The notes: generated by a model from the letters alone, not told the origin. Shown: positions 1-7,395, counted from the stretch's first letter. The stretch: DNA of 29,174 nucleotides from Geobacter sp. UBA698 (GCA_002298925.1 DBMM01000050.1:1-29174), one strand, 5' to 3'. Program-made: numbers and translations.

Positions 1-11
1 TACAAGTTATT

Positions 12-50
12 ACGACAAAGGGGCAGCTCAATAAGCTGCCCCTTTGTCGT
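12..50. terminator. Perfect 17-bp hairpin, probable terminator of the Ig-like/OMP unit
   Basis: Two perfect 17-base arms (12-28 and 34-50) flank a 5-base loop. The stem is GC-rich at its centre (GGGGCAGC) with AAA/TTT and ACGAC/GTCGT outside. It lies 17 bases beyond the stop of the minus-strand outer-membrane protein gene. On the minus strand the stem is followed by a weak T/A-rich tail. The symmetry would let it stop transcription from either side, including a gene to the left of the window. Confidence 0.8.
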
Positions 51-67
51 GAAGTGGCGTTGTTTCT

Positions 68-718
68 CTAAAATCCCAGGCGCAGGCCAAGGATGACGCT
101 GTGGCTGAAATAATCAGTTTCGAATTTGCGTCCGTTGGCCTCGGTGAACCGGGGTTGGGTGCTGCTGAAAAACCGATAACCTAGATCGAAACTTAGATAG
201 TCGGTCAGGGTGTAATCAACTCCAGTCCCCAACTGGTAGGCAAATACGGTTGCTTTATCATTGCTCAGGGGGTGACCGGTCACTTGCAGACCGGAAGCCT
301 CCATACGGGCAGCACCGAGACCGATGACCACATATGGCGCCCATGGGCTCCTGTTGCGGAAGACACCGATACAGTTGAGCAGCAGACTGTCCACCGTCAT
401 GTCACCATTTCCCTTGAACGTCCCTTCCGCAAACCTGACCTGGTCGAGTGGATTGCTGCGCCGGCTATATTCAAGCTCGAGTCGTCCCTCTCCCACAGGG
501 TTGTTTGCTGCAAGATCCCATCCTAAAACGAAGCTCCCCTGCAGAGCCGGTTTAAATTTGAGGTTGAAGCTCCCCTGATCGTCGGAACTCTTGGCGTCAG
601 CCAGTGCGTTGCCTCCGAGGAAAGCTCCCACATAGGGGCCTGTGTGCTGGGCCCAAACCGGGTCGCAGAACAGCAGCGGCAGGCACAGGGTGATCATTAT
701 CCGGCAAATTGGTTTCAT
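68..718 (-). CDS. Outer-membrane beta-barrel protein (OmpA-like/opacity-type porin fold)
   Basis: The 216-residue protein has a clear Sec signal peptide (hydrophobic ITLCLPLLF, cleavage probably after VWA-Q near residue 24). Alternating polar/aromatic strands follow, such as YVGAFLGGNAL, RLELEYSRR, APYVVIGLGAARM, LSFDLGYRFF and SHSVILGLRLGF. It ends in Phe, the C-terminal signature recognised by the BAM complex. Size and strand pattern fit a small eight-stranded barrel of the OmpA-transmembrane/opacity superfamily. The start has AGGAAAGGATCAC just before the ATG. The gene starts 11 bases after the stop of the upstream Ig-repeat lipoprotein gene, so the two are very likely co-transcribed. The ligand and exact role cannot be read from the sequence; a structural or adhesion-related surface role is possible. 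Confidence 0.8.
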   Translation of the reverse strand: MKPICRIMITLCLPLLFCDPVWAQHTGPYVGAFLGGNALADAKSSDDQGSFNLKFKPALQGSFVLGWDLAANNPVGEGRLELEYSRRSNPLDQVRFAEGTFKGNGDMTVDSLLLNCIGVFRNRSPWAPYVVIGLGAARMEASGLQVTGHPLSNDKATVFAYQLGTGVDYTLTDYLSFDLGYRFFSSTQPRFTEANGRKFETDYFSHSVILGLRLGF

Positions 719-729
719 GTGATCCTTTC

Positions 730-2463
730 CTAGGGAACCGTAAGTTTCATGGTTTGGGTCTGGCCGCCGAAACTGGCCGTAAGAGTGGCTGAACCGGTAT
801 CAACTGCGACAACCTGCCCCGGCTGATTCTGGCTGTCGGCCAGGATAGCAATGTTAGGCTGGTCTAGCGACCAGGTCGTATCTTCGGTTACATCCACGCT
901 GCTGCCGTCGCTGTAATTCGCAGTGGTAGTGAATTTGACCTGATTGCCGGAGACCACCGTAGGGGTACCCGAGATGACCAGGCTCTGGATGGTGCGCCTT
1001 GTGACCGTAATAGGGACTGCCACGGTTATGTCGCCATAGGTGGCACTGATGGTGACGGGACCGGCGGCGACTCCGCTGACTCGCCCCTTGGCAAGTCCGA
1101 TATTACCTGCCGAAGCTGTCGCATCAGAGTTGGATGTCCAGCTGCTGTTGAGGGTCACGTCCTGGGTTGTAGCATCATTAAAGGTGGCAGTCACGGAAAA
1201 GCGGCTGCTGGTGCCGACAGTCAGGTCAAGGTTGGTCGGGTTAATTGAAATGGATTGTAGCTGTGGGGCGGTAACCGTCAGATTGGTTGCGCCGGTCATG
1301 GTCACAATGCCGAATTTAAATGCGGCTGAAACCGTGGTTGGGTTCAGCGTCGGTGTCGACGCGAGGGCATTCAGCCATGCCAGGTTCCCACCAGGTGTAG
1401 TCACCGTTGCGATGGATGGATCGAGTACCGACCAGTCAGCCACGCCGGTGATGTCCCGTGAGCTGCCATTGTTGAAGGTCCCGGTGGCGGTCATGCGGAG
1501 GAGGGTAGTGGTGGTGAGCTTCGGGTTGGCCGGGGAAAGAGATATGCCGGACAGCGCACCCCCCGTCACCTTGAGGTTCGATGTGCCGCTGATGCCGGCC
1601 AGGCTGGCGCTGATTATGGTTGTGCCCGGCGTAAGGGTTGTGGCCGCTCCGCCGGTGGCGATCGTTGCGAACTCGGGTCGGGAAGAGCTCCAGGCAGCCT
1701 GACTGGTGATGTCGGCGGTTGATCCATCTGAATAAGTTCCGGTAGCCTTGAAGCTTGTGGCGGAGAGGCTGAGAATCGAGGGATTGGCCGGCAGTAAAGG
1801 ATTGGTTGGTATTACCGCGACCGATTGCAACACCACTTCCGTTACGGTCAGCAGTGAAGTGCTGTTTACGCCGTCAAAGGTTGCTCTAATCGTTGAAGTG
1901 CCGACCGCGAGCGCTTGTGCGACCCCCTTGCTGTTGATGTCGTTGCTGACGGTTGCTACGGCAGGAGTGTCCGAAGACCAGGCAGAATCAAAGGTCAGGT
2001 CCTGGGTTGTACCGTCCGAAAAGGTGCCGCTTACCGTAAATTGGGTGTTCAGCCCCTTGGGGACTGCTGGAGCGACCGGGGTGATCGTCAGGGCACTGAC
2101 CGTGGCCGAAGTAACCGTCAGCTTGAAGGTATTTGACACGTTCCCCACGGTCGCAGTCAAGATGGTGGTTCCCGGGACATGGCTGGTCACACGGTTCGGC
2201 TTCCCCGTAGTGATGAACTCGGCTACATTTGGCGAATCGCTTGACCAGACCGCCTGATCGGTGATGTCACGGCTGAACTGGCCCGAAAAATTGCCTGTTA
2301 CCTTAAGCATGGTGGAACTGTGCGCAGCAATGGCTGGGGAGTCAGCGGAGATCTCAATCGAAGTCAGGGGAGTAAAATCGTTGTGCCGGGTCGGGGCTCC
2401 ATTCGAACCGCATCCCGATACTATCAGCACGATGGCAACCCCTAAACCAATCAGCCTGAGCAT
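730..2463 (-). CDS. Lipoprotein with six bacterial Ig-like (Big_2 type) repeats
   Basis: The reading frame is open further upstream from a TTG at 2487, but the ATG at 2463 has a strong ribosome site (TTGGAGGAAGCCC) and gives a proper lipoprotein signal, so I start there (577 residues). The signal is MLRLIGLG...IVSGC, with the lipobox cysteine at residue 18. About six tandem repeats of roughly 85-95 residues follow. Each begins with a strand like 'SISINPTNxxL', has a middle 'GTFSDGTTQDLT...WSSDxPxVATV', and ends 'ITISATxGGxxxxxxLTVT'. This is the Big_2/invasin-intimin type of Ig fold, typical of surface and adhesion proteins. No catalytic domain is visible. It heads a two-gene unit with the beta-barrel gene downstream. 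It may be surface-exposed or may sit in the periplasm; the sequence does not decide. Confidence 0.85.
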   Translation of the reverse strand: MLRLIGLGVAIVLIVSGCGSNGAPTRHNDFTPLTSIEISADSPAIAAHSSTMLKVTGNFSGQFSRDITDQAVWSSDSPNVAEFITTGKPNRVTSHVPGTTILTATVGNVSNTFKLTVTSATVSALTITPVAPAVPKGLNTQFTVSGTFSDGTTQDLTFDSAWSSDTPAVATVSNDINSKGVAQALAVGTSTIRATFDGVNSTSLLTVTEVVLQSVAVIPTNPLLPANPSILSLSATSFKATGTYSDGSTADITSQAAWSSSRPEFATIATGGAATTLTPGTTIISASLAGISGTSNLKVTGGALSGISLSPANPKLTTTTLLRMTATGTFNNGSSRDITGVADWSVLDPSIATVTTPGGNLAWLNALASTPTLNPTTVSAAFKFGIVTMTGATNLTVTAPQLQSISINPTNLDLTVGTSSRFSVTATFNDATTQDVTLNSSWTSNSDATASAGNIGLAKGRVSGVAAGPVTISATYGDITVAVPITVTRRTIQSLVISGTPTVVSGNQVKFTTTANYSDGSSVDVTEDTTWSLDQPNIAILADSQNQPGQVVAVDTGSATLTASFGGQTQTMKLTVP

Positions 2464-2545
2464 GGGCTTCCTCCAAGAAAAAATCAAGTCCGCAGCGGCT
2501 CTCCAGTTTCAGACGAACTCGTGCTGGGAAAATTCATTAAATATA

Positions 2546-2575
2546 AGTATAAGACGATGAGTCTTCGGCATTCAA
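2546..2575 (-). promoter_or_regulatory. Sigma70-like promoter for the Ig-repeat lipoprotein gene
   Basis: On the minus strand, TTGAAT (2575-2570) and TATACT (2551-2546) are separated by 18 bases and lie about 85 bases upstream of the chosen ATG. A short inverted repeat AAGAC/GTCTT (2551-2565) lies in the spacer and could be an operator. Assigned by sequence match only. Confidence 0.5.
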
Positions 2576-2625
2576 AGGTGAACCCATAACCACTTCAGAA
2601 AATTGATGTTTATGAATTATTTTTG

Positions 2626-2817
2626 TTATGTTAACGGTCCGATATTGGAATTTATCTCCTGAACAGAAATCAAAAACTGCATTACACCCAGAAGATTGAC
2701 CAGTCTGCGGCATAAAACAGCCTTCTCCCGATCATCCTGAGTTGAAACAAACTTATTAAAGAGAATTTGGTACTGGCTCATGACTATTTTTATTGAGCTT
2801 CCTATCATTTTCCCCAT
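2626..2817 (-). CDS. Small hypothetical protein, 63 residues
   Basis: The frame opens at a TTG (2865), but the ATG at 2817 is preceded by a near-perfect ribosome site (AAAAGGAGGACC), so the likely product is 63 residues beginning MGKMIGSSIK. The sequence has two probable amphipathic helices (around SQYQILFNKFVS and KAVLCRRLVNLLGVMQFLISVQ) around a charged TQDDRE turn. There is no signal peptide, no clear transmembrane segment and one cysteine. I recognise no family. It stands alone in an AT-rich stretch, with long untranslated regions on both sides. The main evidence that it is real is the ribosome site and the plausible helical composition. Confidence 0.5.
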   Translation of the reverse strand: MGKMIGSSIKIVMSQYQILFNKFVSTQDDREKAVLCRRLVNLLGVMQFLISVQEINSNIGPLT

Positions 2818-3169
2818 GGTGTTGGTCCTCCTTTTCAGGTTAAAAAATATGAATAGTATCCACAAGACGTAAGCTGCCTGGAAAAGGTTACATCAATCAC
2901 CACCTGGTTGGCAGATCCTGCCAGGCTGGCTGTGACAAGGATCTAAGCCGCAACTCGTCGTAACCTTTGCTAGATAATGTCACAAAAACACTTAACAGTG
3001 GTTAAAAAAATGCCATGTTTTATTCGTCGGCATGTTTATTTTGTTTATTGCCGCTTTCATTAACTCCGGCCGCCTAACTGTATCCTCTTGATGGAATATG
3101 GTTGTAAAATTATTGGTTGGACAATTTTGAAAATAATCCAAAAGGTAACTCTTATGAATGTCTTAACTA
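2818..3169. other. AT-rich intergenic stretch without a recognisable gene
   Basis: These 352 bases carry no convincing coding frame. The first part is the 5' region of the 63-residue gene (minus strand), including a small GGCAG/CTGCC hairpin near 2922-2934. The second half is clearly AT-rich. An imperfect palindrome at 3117-3141 (arms TTGGA/TCCAA, with inner ATTTT/AAAAT) lies 29 bases beyond the stop of the glycine-zipper lipoprotein gene. It could be a weak terminator or a protein-binding site. No sigma54 promoter or RNA gene was recognised. Confidence 0.5.
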
Positions 3170-3805
3170 TTAGTCATCAGCCGGCTTTGAGCGGGGCGTA
3201 AGATCGGGTGGAGGTGTTCCGGGCGGCGGATACGGTGTCGTTTCAGGTGGATACATTTGCGGCGGCGGCTGGTTTGGAGGTGGCGGTTGGTAGTCTGGAG
3301 AATAGGAAGGCGCATAGTAGTAGCTTCCCCTTGAAGGGTATACTACTGCGCGGCGTCTATATACCAATCCCGGTTGCAGAATCTGGTTGCCATAGGAATA
3401 CATGCACTGAACATAGGCATTGTCGTAGCGCCGTTGTGCCTCCTGCCCATAGACCCGGCCGTTATCGGAACCTACCGCTGATCCGAACAGTAGTCCCGTG
3501 CCGGCGCCGAAAGCCGCACCAGCACCCACATTTCCGGAGGCTGCTCCCAGCAGTCCCCCGATGCCCGCTCCAATTGCCGTACCAACGGCAGCTCCGCTGA
3601 CGGTATTCTCGTTTGCCAGCTCCTGTGGGGACATGCCTATCTGCTGTTCTGCCCACTGTCTGCAGTCTGCGTCTTCAATTCGGAATAAATCAAAGGGTTT
3701 CCCGGAGGGGGGAACCATGCTTACGCCGGGACCTGCGGGCAGGGTAGCACATCCCAATAACGACATGAGTAGCAGAAAAGGTGAAAGTCTCAGTAACGAT
3801 TTCAT
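3170..3805 (-). CDS. Glycine-zipper lipoprotein with Pro-rich tail
   Basis: The 211-residue protein has a lipoprotein signal ending LLGC (Cys19). A short domain follows with a D-C-R-Q-W motif (residues about 47-51) and a cysteine in 'YVQCMYSYG'. The centre (about 70-115) is a long Gly/Ala segment with GxxxG spacing ('GTAIGAGIGGLLGAASG', 'GAGTGLLFGSAVG'), the glycine-zipper pattern that packs as paired helices in membranes. The C-terminal 50 residues are very rich in Pro and Tyr. Such proteins are usually outer-membrane-anchored envelope proteins of unknown role. The start is 7 bases after the stop of the Gly/Tyr-rich gene upstream, so the two probably share a transcript. Confidence 0.8.
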   Translation of the reverse strand: MKSLLRLSPFLLLMSLLGCATLPAGPGVSMVPPSGKPFDLFRIEDADCRQWAEQQIGMSPQELANENTVSGAAVGTAIGAGIGGLLGAASGNVGAGAAFGAGTGLLFGSAVGSDNGRVYGQEAQRRYDNAYVQCMYSYGNQILQPGLVYRRRAVVYPSRGSYYYAPSYSPDYQPPPPNQPPPQMYPPETTPYPPPGTPPPDLTPRSKPADD

Positions 3806-3812
3806 TATGTCC

Positions 3813-4256
3813 TCACTTGTTCTCAGCCGGAGGTTGCGGCGGAGGCGGCACGACCCTCATCCACCCCTGCGGACACTGTTTCACGTACGGATAGTATCCC
3901 TGTGGATCTTTGCAGTAATACCAATAACTCGGTTCATTTTCTTGTGCTGGCGGCTGAACGTATTCTTCAAGCTGCTGCTGCGGGGCGACAACGGGAGGTT
4001 CAACATAATACCGATAATACGGGTAATATGGATAGTACGGATAGTATAGACCCCACCATCCGGGACCAAGCCAAATCCCTCCTCCGTAATGCCAGCCGTG
4101 ACCGCCATAGTATCCGCCCCGTACGCCGTAATAGCTGCCATGACCGATGTAATTTCCACCGCGTCGAGCATAACCGGCAGGATTTGCTAATACGGAGAAG
4201 CAACTCAGCAAGATTAAAGCTATGCTCACCAGGGAAATACAAACTGACTTTTTCAT
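3813..4256 (-). CDS. Secreted Gly/Tyr-rich protein with conserved C-terminal 'CKDPQGYYPYV' motif
   Basis: The 147-residue product begins with a signal peptide (SLVSIALILLSCFSVLA, cleavage near residue 25). A Gly/Tyr/His-rich low-complexity region follows (GGYYGGHGWHYGGG, then repeated YYPYYPYY), then a Pro/Gln linker. The C-terminal block, 'YWYYCKDPQGYYPYVKQC', contains two cysteines that could form a disulfide. From memory, this terminal motif recurs in small exported proteins of many proteobacteria, with no known function. The ribosome site is GGGAGGGTAACC before the ATG. It is the first gene of a probable two-gene envelope unit with the glycine-zipper lipoprotein, divergent from rtcB. Confidence 0.75.
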   Translation of the reverse strand: MKKSVCISLVSIALILLSCFSVLANPAGYARRGGNYIGHGSYYGVRGGYYGGHGWHYGGGIWLGPGWWGLYYPYYPYYPYYRYYVEPPVVAPQQQLEEYVQPPAQENEPSYWYYCKDPQGYYPYVKQCPQGWMRVVPPPPQPPAENK

Positions 4257-4361
4257 GGTTACCCTCCCGTTTTGTAAAGGGTTTTTATCTATAATTATTA
4301 GACGGCGGATCTTTGAGGGAAGTTACAAAAAATCTTTCGTTGAGTGTCGAACTTGAGTCGG

Positions 4362-4378
4362 GGATATCACCTATATCC
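4362..4378. promoter_or_regulatory. Possible operator: inverted repeat between divergent genes
   Basis: A perfect 6-base inverted repeat, GGATAT and ATATCC around a 5-base centre, lies in the 278-base region between the secreted-protein gene (minus) and rtcB (plus). It is about 115 bases upstream of the proposed rtcB -10 box and about 105 bases from the divergent start. It could serve either gene. There is no further evidence for a specific regulator, and no regulator gene is adjacent. Confidence 0.25.
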
Positions 4379-4491
4379 GTCTGGTCAATTTCATGACAAA
4401 CCAGCGACAGCATGAATAGCTGAAATTTGAGATATTGAATGGGAGTTGACAGGCACAGGGAAAAAGGAGGGCGGGCAAGAAGTTGTTAGTG

Positions 4492-4500
4492 TGGTATAAT
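4492..4500 (+). promoter_or_regulatory. Extended -10 promoter (TGGTATAAT) for rtcB
   Basis: The sequence TGG immediately before a perfect TATAAT (4495-4500) makes an extended -10 element, which can work without a good -35 box. No -35 match occurs at the usual distance; the TTGACA at 4446-4451 is 43 bases away and too far. Transcription would start near 4507, leaving a leader of about 28 bases with the GAGGAAG ribosome site of rtcB. E. coli rtcBA uses sigma54 with RtcR, and no sigma54 site is seen here. Confidence 0.55.
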
Positions 4501-4534
4501 TTTATATAGTCACAGCCGACGCGAGGAAGCCGCC

Positions 4535-5992
4535 ATGTCACTGCCTGTACAACTGCGAAAGATCACTGCCACACTCTGGGAACTGCCGGTCTCCTACAAG
4601 AACGGGATGCTGGTTCCGGTCCGTATCGTGGCATCCGAGGCGCTGCTGAACCAGATGGATGACGGTGTTTTTCAGCAGGCGAGCAACGTTGCCTGCCTGC
4701 CTGGCATTATCGGCTACTCTTGGTGCATGCCGGACGGACACTGGGGCTACGGTTTCCCCATCGGGGGAGTGGCTGCCATGGATCCTGAGACCGGGGTGAT
4801 ATCTCCGGGCGGAATCGGATTCGATATCAACTGCGGCATGCGTCTGGTGCTGACCAACCTGACCGAGGAACAGGTCAGGCCGCGGCTTCATGAACTGGTC
4901 AACCTGCTCTTTACCCAGATCCCCACCGGTGTCGGCTGCACCGGGTTTGTGCGCTGCAGCCGCAGCGAGTTTCGCAAGGTCATCGAGCAGGGGGCGCGCT
5001 GGTGCCTGTGCAACGGTTACGGCTGGCCGGATGATCTGGAAATGACGGAGGAGGGGGGCTGTTTTGGCGGGGCCGATGCCGATGCCTGCAGCGACAAGGC
5101 AATCGAAAGGGGCTTCGATCAGATCGGCACGCTTGGTTCAGGCAATCACTATTGCGAAATCCAGGTGGCCCGGCCGGAGAATATCTTTGATGAGACGACT
5201 GCCCGGGCCTTCGGCATCACCCTGCCCAATCAGGTGGTGATCATGTTTCACTGCGGCAGCCGGGGCTTCGGCCACCAGGTGGCCACCGACTACCTGCAGA
5301 AGTTCCTGAGGGTCATGACGACCAAGTACGACATCAAGATGCCTGACAGGGAGCTGGCCTGTGCGCCGTTCCGTTCACCGGAAGGGCAGGCCTATTTCAG
5401 CGCCATGAAGTGTGCCGTCAACATGGGCTTTGCCAATCGCCAGGTGATCCTGCATCGCATCCGTGAGGTCTTTTCCCGTCTTTTTGGACGATCGGCCGAA
5501 GATTTGGGGATGCGCATGGTCTATGACGTCGCCCATAACACCGCCAAGCTGGAGACCCATCTGGTTGATGGCATACCACGGCAGGTACTGGTTCACAGGA
5601 AGGGTGCCACCCGCTCCTTCGGGCCGGGTGCGGCCGGGATTCCCGACTGTTACCGGGAGACCGGCCAGCCGGTGATCATCGGCGGCAGCATGGAAACCGG
5701 ATCCTATCTGCTGGCCGGACAGGGAGGGGCAGCCCGGACCTTCTTCACCACGGCCCACGGCAGCGGCCGCACCATGAGTCGCCACCAGGCTAAAAAGATG
5801 GTCAAGGGTCAGAAACTGCTGGGTGAAATGGAGCAGCGCGGCATCTATGTGCGCACGTCTTCCTACGGTGGCCTGGCCGAAGAGGCCGGTTTTGCCTACA
5901 AGGATATCGATGAAGTGGCCCGCACCACGGAAGAGGCCGGTTTGAGCCGCCGGGTGTCGAAACTGGTACCGATCGGAAACATCAAAGGGTAG
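4535..5992 (+). CDS. rtcB: RNA-splicing ligase RtcB (3'-phosphate/5'-OH RNA ligase)
   Basis: The 485-residue protein has all the RtcB hallmarks. The GTP/Mn2+ ligase joins RNA 2',3'-cyclic phosphate or 3'-phosphate ends to 5'-OH ends through a guanylylated histidine. Metal and catalytic residues are visible: Asp97 and Cys100 in GGIGFDINCG, Asn204-His205 in GTLGSGNHY, His239 in FHCGSRG, His334 in YDVAHNTAK, and the GMP-accepting His408 in TTAHGSGRTMS. VHRKGATRSFGPG (353-365) is the conserved nucleotide-binding loop. Length and motif spacing match the archaeal/bacterial family, so it should be active. The ribosome site is GAGGAAG. It is followed 74 bases later by archease, its activator. It could repair tRNA or rRNA cut by toxins. 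Confidence 0.97.
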   Translation: MSLPVQLRKITATLWELPVSYKNGMLVPVRIVASEALLNQMDDGVFQQASNVACLPGIIGYSWCMPDGHWGYGFPIGGVAAMDPETGVISPGGIGFDINCGMRLVLTNLTEEQVRPRLHELVNLLFTQIPTGVGCTGFVRCSRSEFRKVIEQGARWCLCNGYGWPDDLEMTEEGGCFGGADADACSDKAIERGFDQIGTLGSGNHYCEIQVARPENIFDETTARAFGITLPNQVVIMFHCGSRGFGHQVATDYLQKFLRVMTTKYDIKMPDRELACAPFRSPEGQAYFSAMKCAVNMGFANRQVILHRIREVFSRLFGRSAEDLGMRMVYDVAHNTAKLETHLVDGIPRQVLVHRKGATRSFGPGAAGIPDCYRETGQPVIIGGSMETGSYLLAGQGGAARTFFTTAHGSGRTMSRHQAKKMVKGQKLLGEMEQRGIYVRTSSYGGLAEEAGFAYKDIDEVARTTEEAGLSRRVSKLVPIGNIKG

Positions 5993-6066
5993 GGATCCGG
6001 ACAATTTATGGCTGCTGTTTGTTGGCTGTCGGCAGCCGATTTTCGGGTCATCTGCAGGGGAGTCTG

Positions 6067-6498
6067 ATGCCGTTCCGTTTTCTGGAAGATATCGCTACTG
6101 CTGATGTGGCTTTCGAGGCCTGGGGCGATAATCGAGAGGAACTGTTTGTGGCCGGCGCCGAAGCGCTGCTGAGTACCATGGTTGCCGATCCGCGGGAGGT
6201 GACGCGTTGTCAGGAACAGCCGATTCGCCTGGAACATGAGGAACTGGATCTGCTCCTGTTATTGTTTTTGCAGGAACTGATCTTCTGTAAGGATGCCCGC
6301 CGGCTGTTGCTGCATGTGGATTTGGCCCGGGTAGATGAACGGCGGGGCGTATTTCATCTGGAGGCCCTTGCCAGAGGAGAGCAGATTGATGAGGGGCGGC
6401 ACCGTCTGCTGGTGGACGTAAAGGCGGTTACGCTGCATCGTCTGCAGGTGCTGTTTGATGGTAGCTGCTGGAAAGCAACAGTTGTGCTGGATGTGTAG
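6067..6498 (+). CDS. Archease (RtcB activator)
   Basis: The 143-residue protein starts at the ATG at 6067, which follows an AGGGGAG ribosome site; an upstream in-frame extension is less likely. The N-terminal block 'FLEDIATADVAFEAWG' is the family's TAD(V) signature. The segment 'ARGEQIDEGRHRLLVDVKAV' and the end 'WKATVVLDV' are also typical of archease. Asp13 and the penultimate Asp142 fit the acidic metal-binding residues of the family. Archease speeds guanylylation of RtcB and gives it multiple turnover and wider NTP use. Its position directly behind rtcB in the same direction supports the assignment. The His seen in many homologues (HTAD) is replaced (IATAD), which I believe is common in bacterial versions. 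Confidence 0.9.
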   Translation: MPFRFLEDIATADVAFEAWGDNREELFVAGAEALLSTMVADPREVTRCQEQPIRLEHEELDLLLLLFLQELIFCKDARRLLLHVDLARVDERRGVFHLEALARGEQIDEGRHRLLVDVKAVTLHRLQVLFDGSCWKATVVLDV

Positions 6499-6561
6499 AA
6501 ACGTAACGAACAGCTAGATGCTGAAAGTAACAAACCCGATCCCAAAGGAGGTACAGCAACC

Positions 6562-7053
6562 ATGGTCACCACCCTCAGGAAAACCAAAGAAAAGGGGCAG
6601 CGCACGCCCCGCAGCATGGATATTTATCAGGAAAAGGGAGGCGTAAAAGGGACGGCCTATTGCGAATGTGGTATCGTCTTTCGCAACAAACGCTGGCAAA
6701 GCGGGGAAAGTGAGGATAAGTCTCCGGGGGGACAAAGTCTGGTCTGCCCGGCCTGCCGCCGGATCGCGGACCGGGTGCCGGCTGGCATCGTTGCACTCAG
6801 GGGGGATTTCTATGTCGCTCACGAAGCCGAGATCGGCAATCTGATTAAAAATACAGAACAGGCGGCTGTTGCCAAGAATCCGCTCGGTCGAGTCATGGAA
6901 ACCAGCCGGGAGCAGGGCGGCGTTACTATTACCACCACCGATGGAAGGCTGGCCCAGAAGATCGGACGGGAGGTGTACAAGTCCCACGGCGGCGAACTGC
7001 ATTTCAACTGGAGTCAGGCCGAGGACTTGGTTCGGGTGTCCTGGTCCCGCTGA
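6562..7053 (+). CDS. BCAM0308-like small zinc-ribbon protein (possible RNA/ribosome stress factor)
   Basis: The 163-residue protein has a basic N-terminus (about 1-18). It carries two cysteine pairs, C34-x-C36 (YCECG) and C62-x-x-C65 (CPAC), consistent with a zinc ribbon. An alpha/beta C-terminal part follows, with 'GVTITTTDGRLAQKIGREVY'. This resembles the BCAM0308 family, related in arrangement to archaeal NMD3-type zinc proteins linked to ribosomes and mRNA decay; the assignment is from memory of the pattern. The ribosome site is excellent (AAAGGAGG). It lies 63 bases after archease in the same direction and before a terminator, so it is probably the last gene of the rtcB unit. The biochemical function is not established. 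Confidence 0.7.
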   Translation: MVTTLRKTKEKGQRTPRSMDIYQEKGGVKGTAYCECGIVFRNKRWQSGESEDKSPGGQSLVCPACRRIADRVPAGIVALRGDFYVAHEAEIGNLIKNTEQAAVAKNPLGRVMETSREQGGVTITTTDGRLAQKIGREVYKSHGGELHFNWSQAEDLVRVSWSR

Positions 7054-7101
7054 CAGCGGGCTTTATTGTGCTGGCTGGCGGTTGTATGGAAGGTGAAAAA
7101 T

Positions 7102-7136
7102 AAAAAGGGTACCTGCCGTTTGGCAGATACCCTTTT
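7102..7136. terminator. Hairpin terminator closing the rtcB unit and tRNA-Asp
   Basis: The arms AAAAAGGGTACCTGCC (7102-7117) and GGCAGATACCCTTTT (7122-7136) pair with one mismatch around a GTTT loop. The plus strand ends in TTTT after the stem, and the minus strand in AAAAAG..., i.e. a T-run. It therefore works as an intrinsic terminator for the plus-strand rtcB unit and for the minus-strand tRNA gene six bases away. Confidence 0.85.
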
Positions 7137-7142
7137 GTATGA

Positions 7143-7219
7143 TGGCGGGGTTGACGGGGCTCGAACCCGCGACTTCCAGCGTGACAGGCTGGCACTCTAA
7201 CCGACTGAGCTACAACCCC
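7143..7219 (-). tRNA. tRNA-Asp (anticodon GTC)
   Basis: On the minus strand the 77-base sequence folds as a complete cloverleaf. Acceptor arms GGGGTTG (7219-7213) and CAACCCC (7153-7147) are followed by discriminator G and an encoded CCA (7145-7143). The D-arm contains AGCTCAGTCGGTTAGAG. The anticodon stem CCAGC/GCTGG has loop CTGTCAC with anticodon GTC at 7185-7183. The T-arm contains GGTTCGAGCC. Discriminator G and GTC identify aspartate. Confidence 0.97.
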
Positions 7220-7259
7220 AGTTGTATTCTCTTTTCCTCGCGCCACAATTAGGCGCAGA

Positions 7260-7288
7260 TATTTAGCAAACTTTCCGGCCGTTGTCAA
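7260..7288 (-). promoter_or_regulatory. Promoter of tRNA-Asp
   Basis: On the minus strand a perfect TTGACA (7288-7283) lies 17 bases before TAAATA (7265-7260). A TGC precedes the -10, giving an extended element. Transcription would begin about 34 bases upstream of the mature tRNA 5' end, leaving a leader for RNase P removal. Confidence 0.65.
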
Positions 7289-7366
7289 CATCAACATGGA
7301 TATTATTTGCATGGAGTCTGAAATTTTCTGCCTGTGACGCAAACAGGACGCCGGATGAGGGTTGTC

Positions 7367-7395
7367 TTGGACAGCGACTAATTTTAATGTATAGT
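7367..7395 (+). promoter_or_regulatory. Sigma70-like promoter for the HEAT/HD-GYP pair
   Basis: TTGGAC (7367-7372) and TATAGT (7390-7395) are separated by exactly 17 bases and lie 44 bases upstream of the ATG at 7439. It points away from the tRNA promoter. Confidence 0.6.

Noticed and set aside
1040..1702. 220-codon plus-strand open frame
   Set aside because: It is antisense to the Ig-repeat gene; its Val/Ala-rich sequence mirrors the repeats.
1748..2257. Tandem DNA repeats or a CRISPR-like array in the Ig region
   Set aside because: The periodicity is at protein level (about 85-95 residues) with diverged DNA; there are no identical short repeats with spacers.
2900..2945. Sigma54 (-24/-12) promoter at a GG...GC pattern
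   Set aside because: Spacing between GG and GC is 8 bases rather than 10, and the pattern is explained by a small GGCAG/CTGCC hairpin.
4351..4378. Possible sigma32 heat-shock promoter before rtcB (CTTGAG followed by CTATAT)
   Set aside because: The -10 half matches CCCCATNT poorly and the site is more than 150 bases from the gene, with a better extended -10 closer by.
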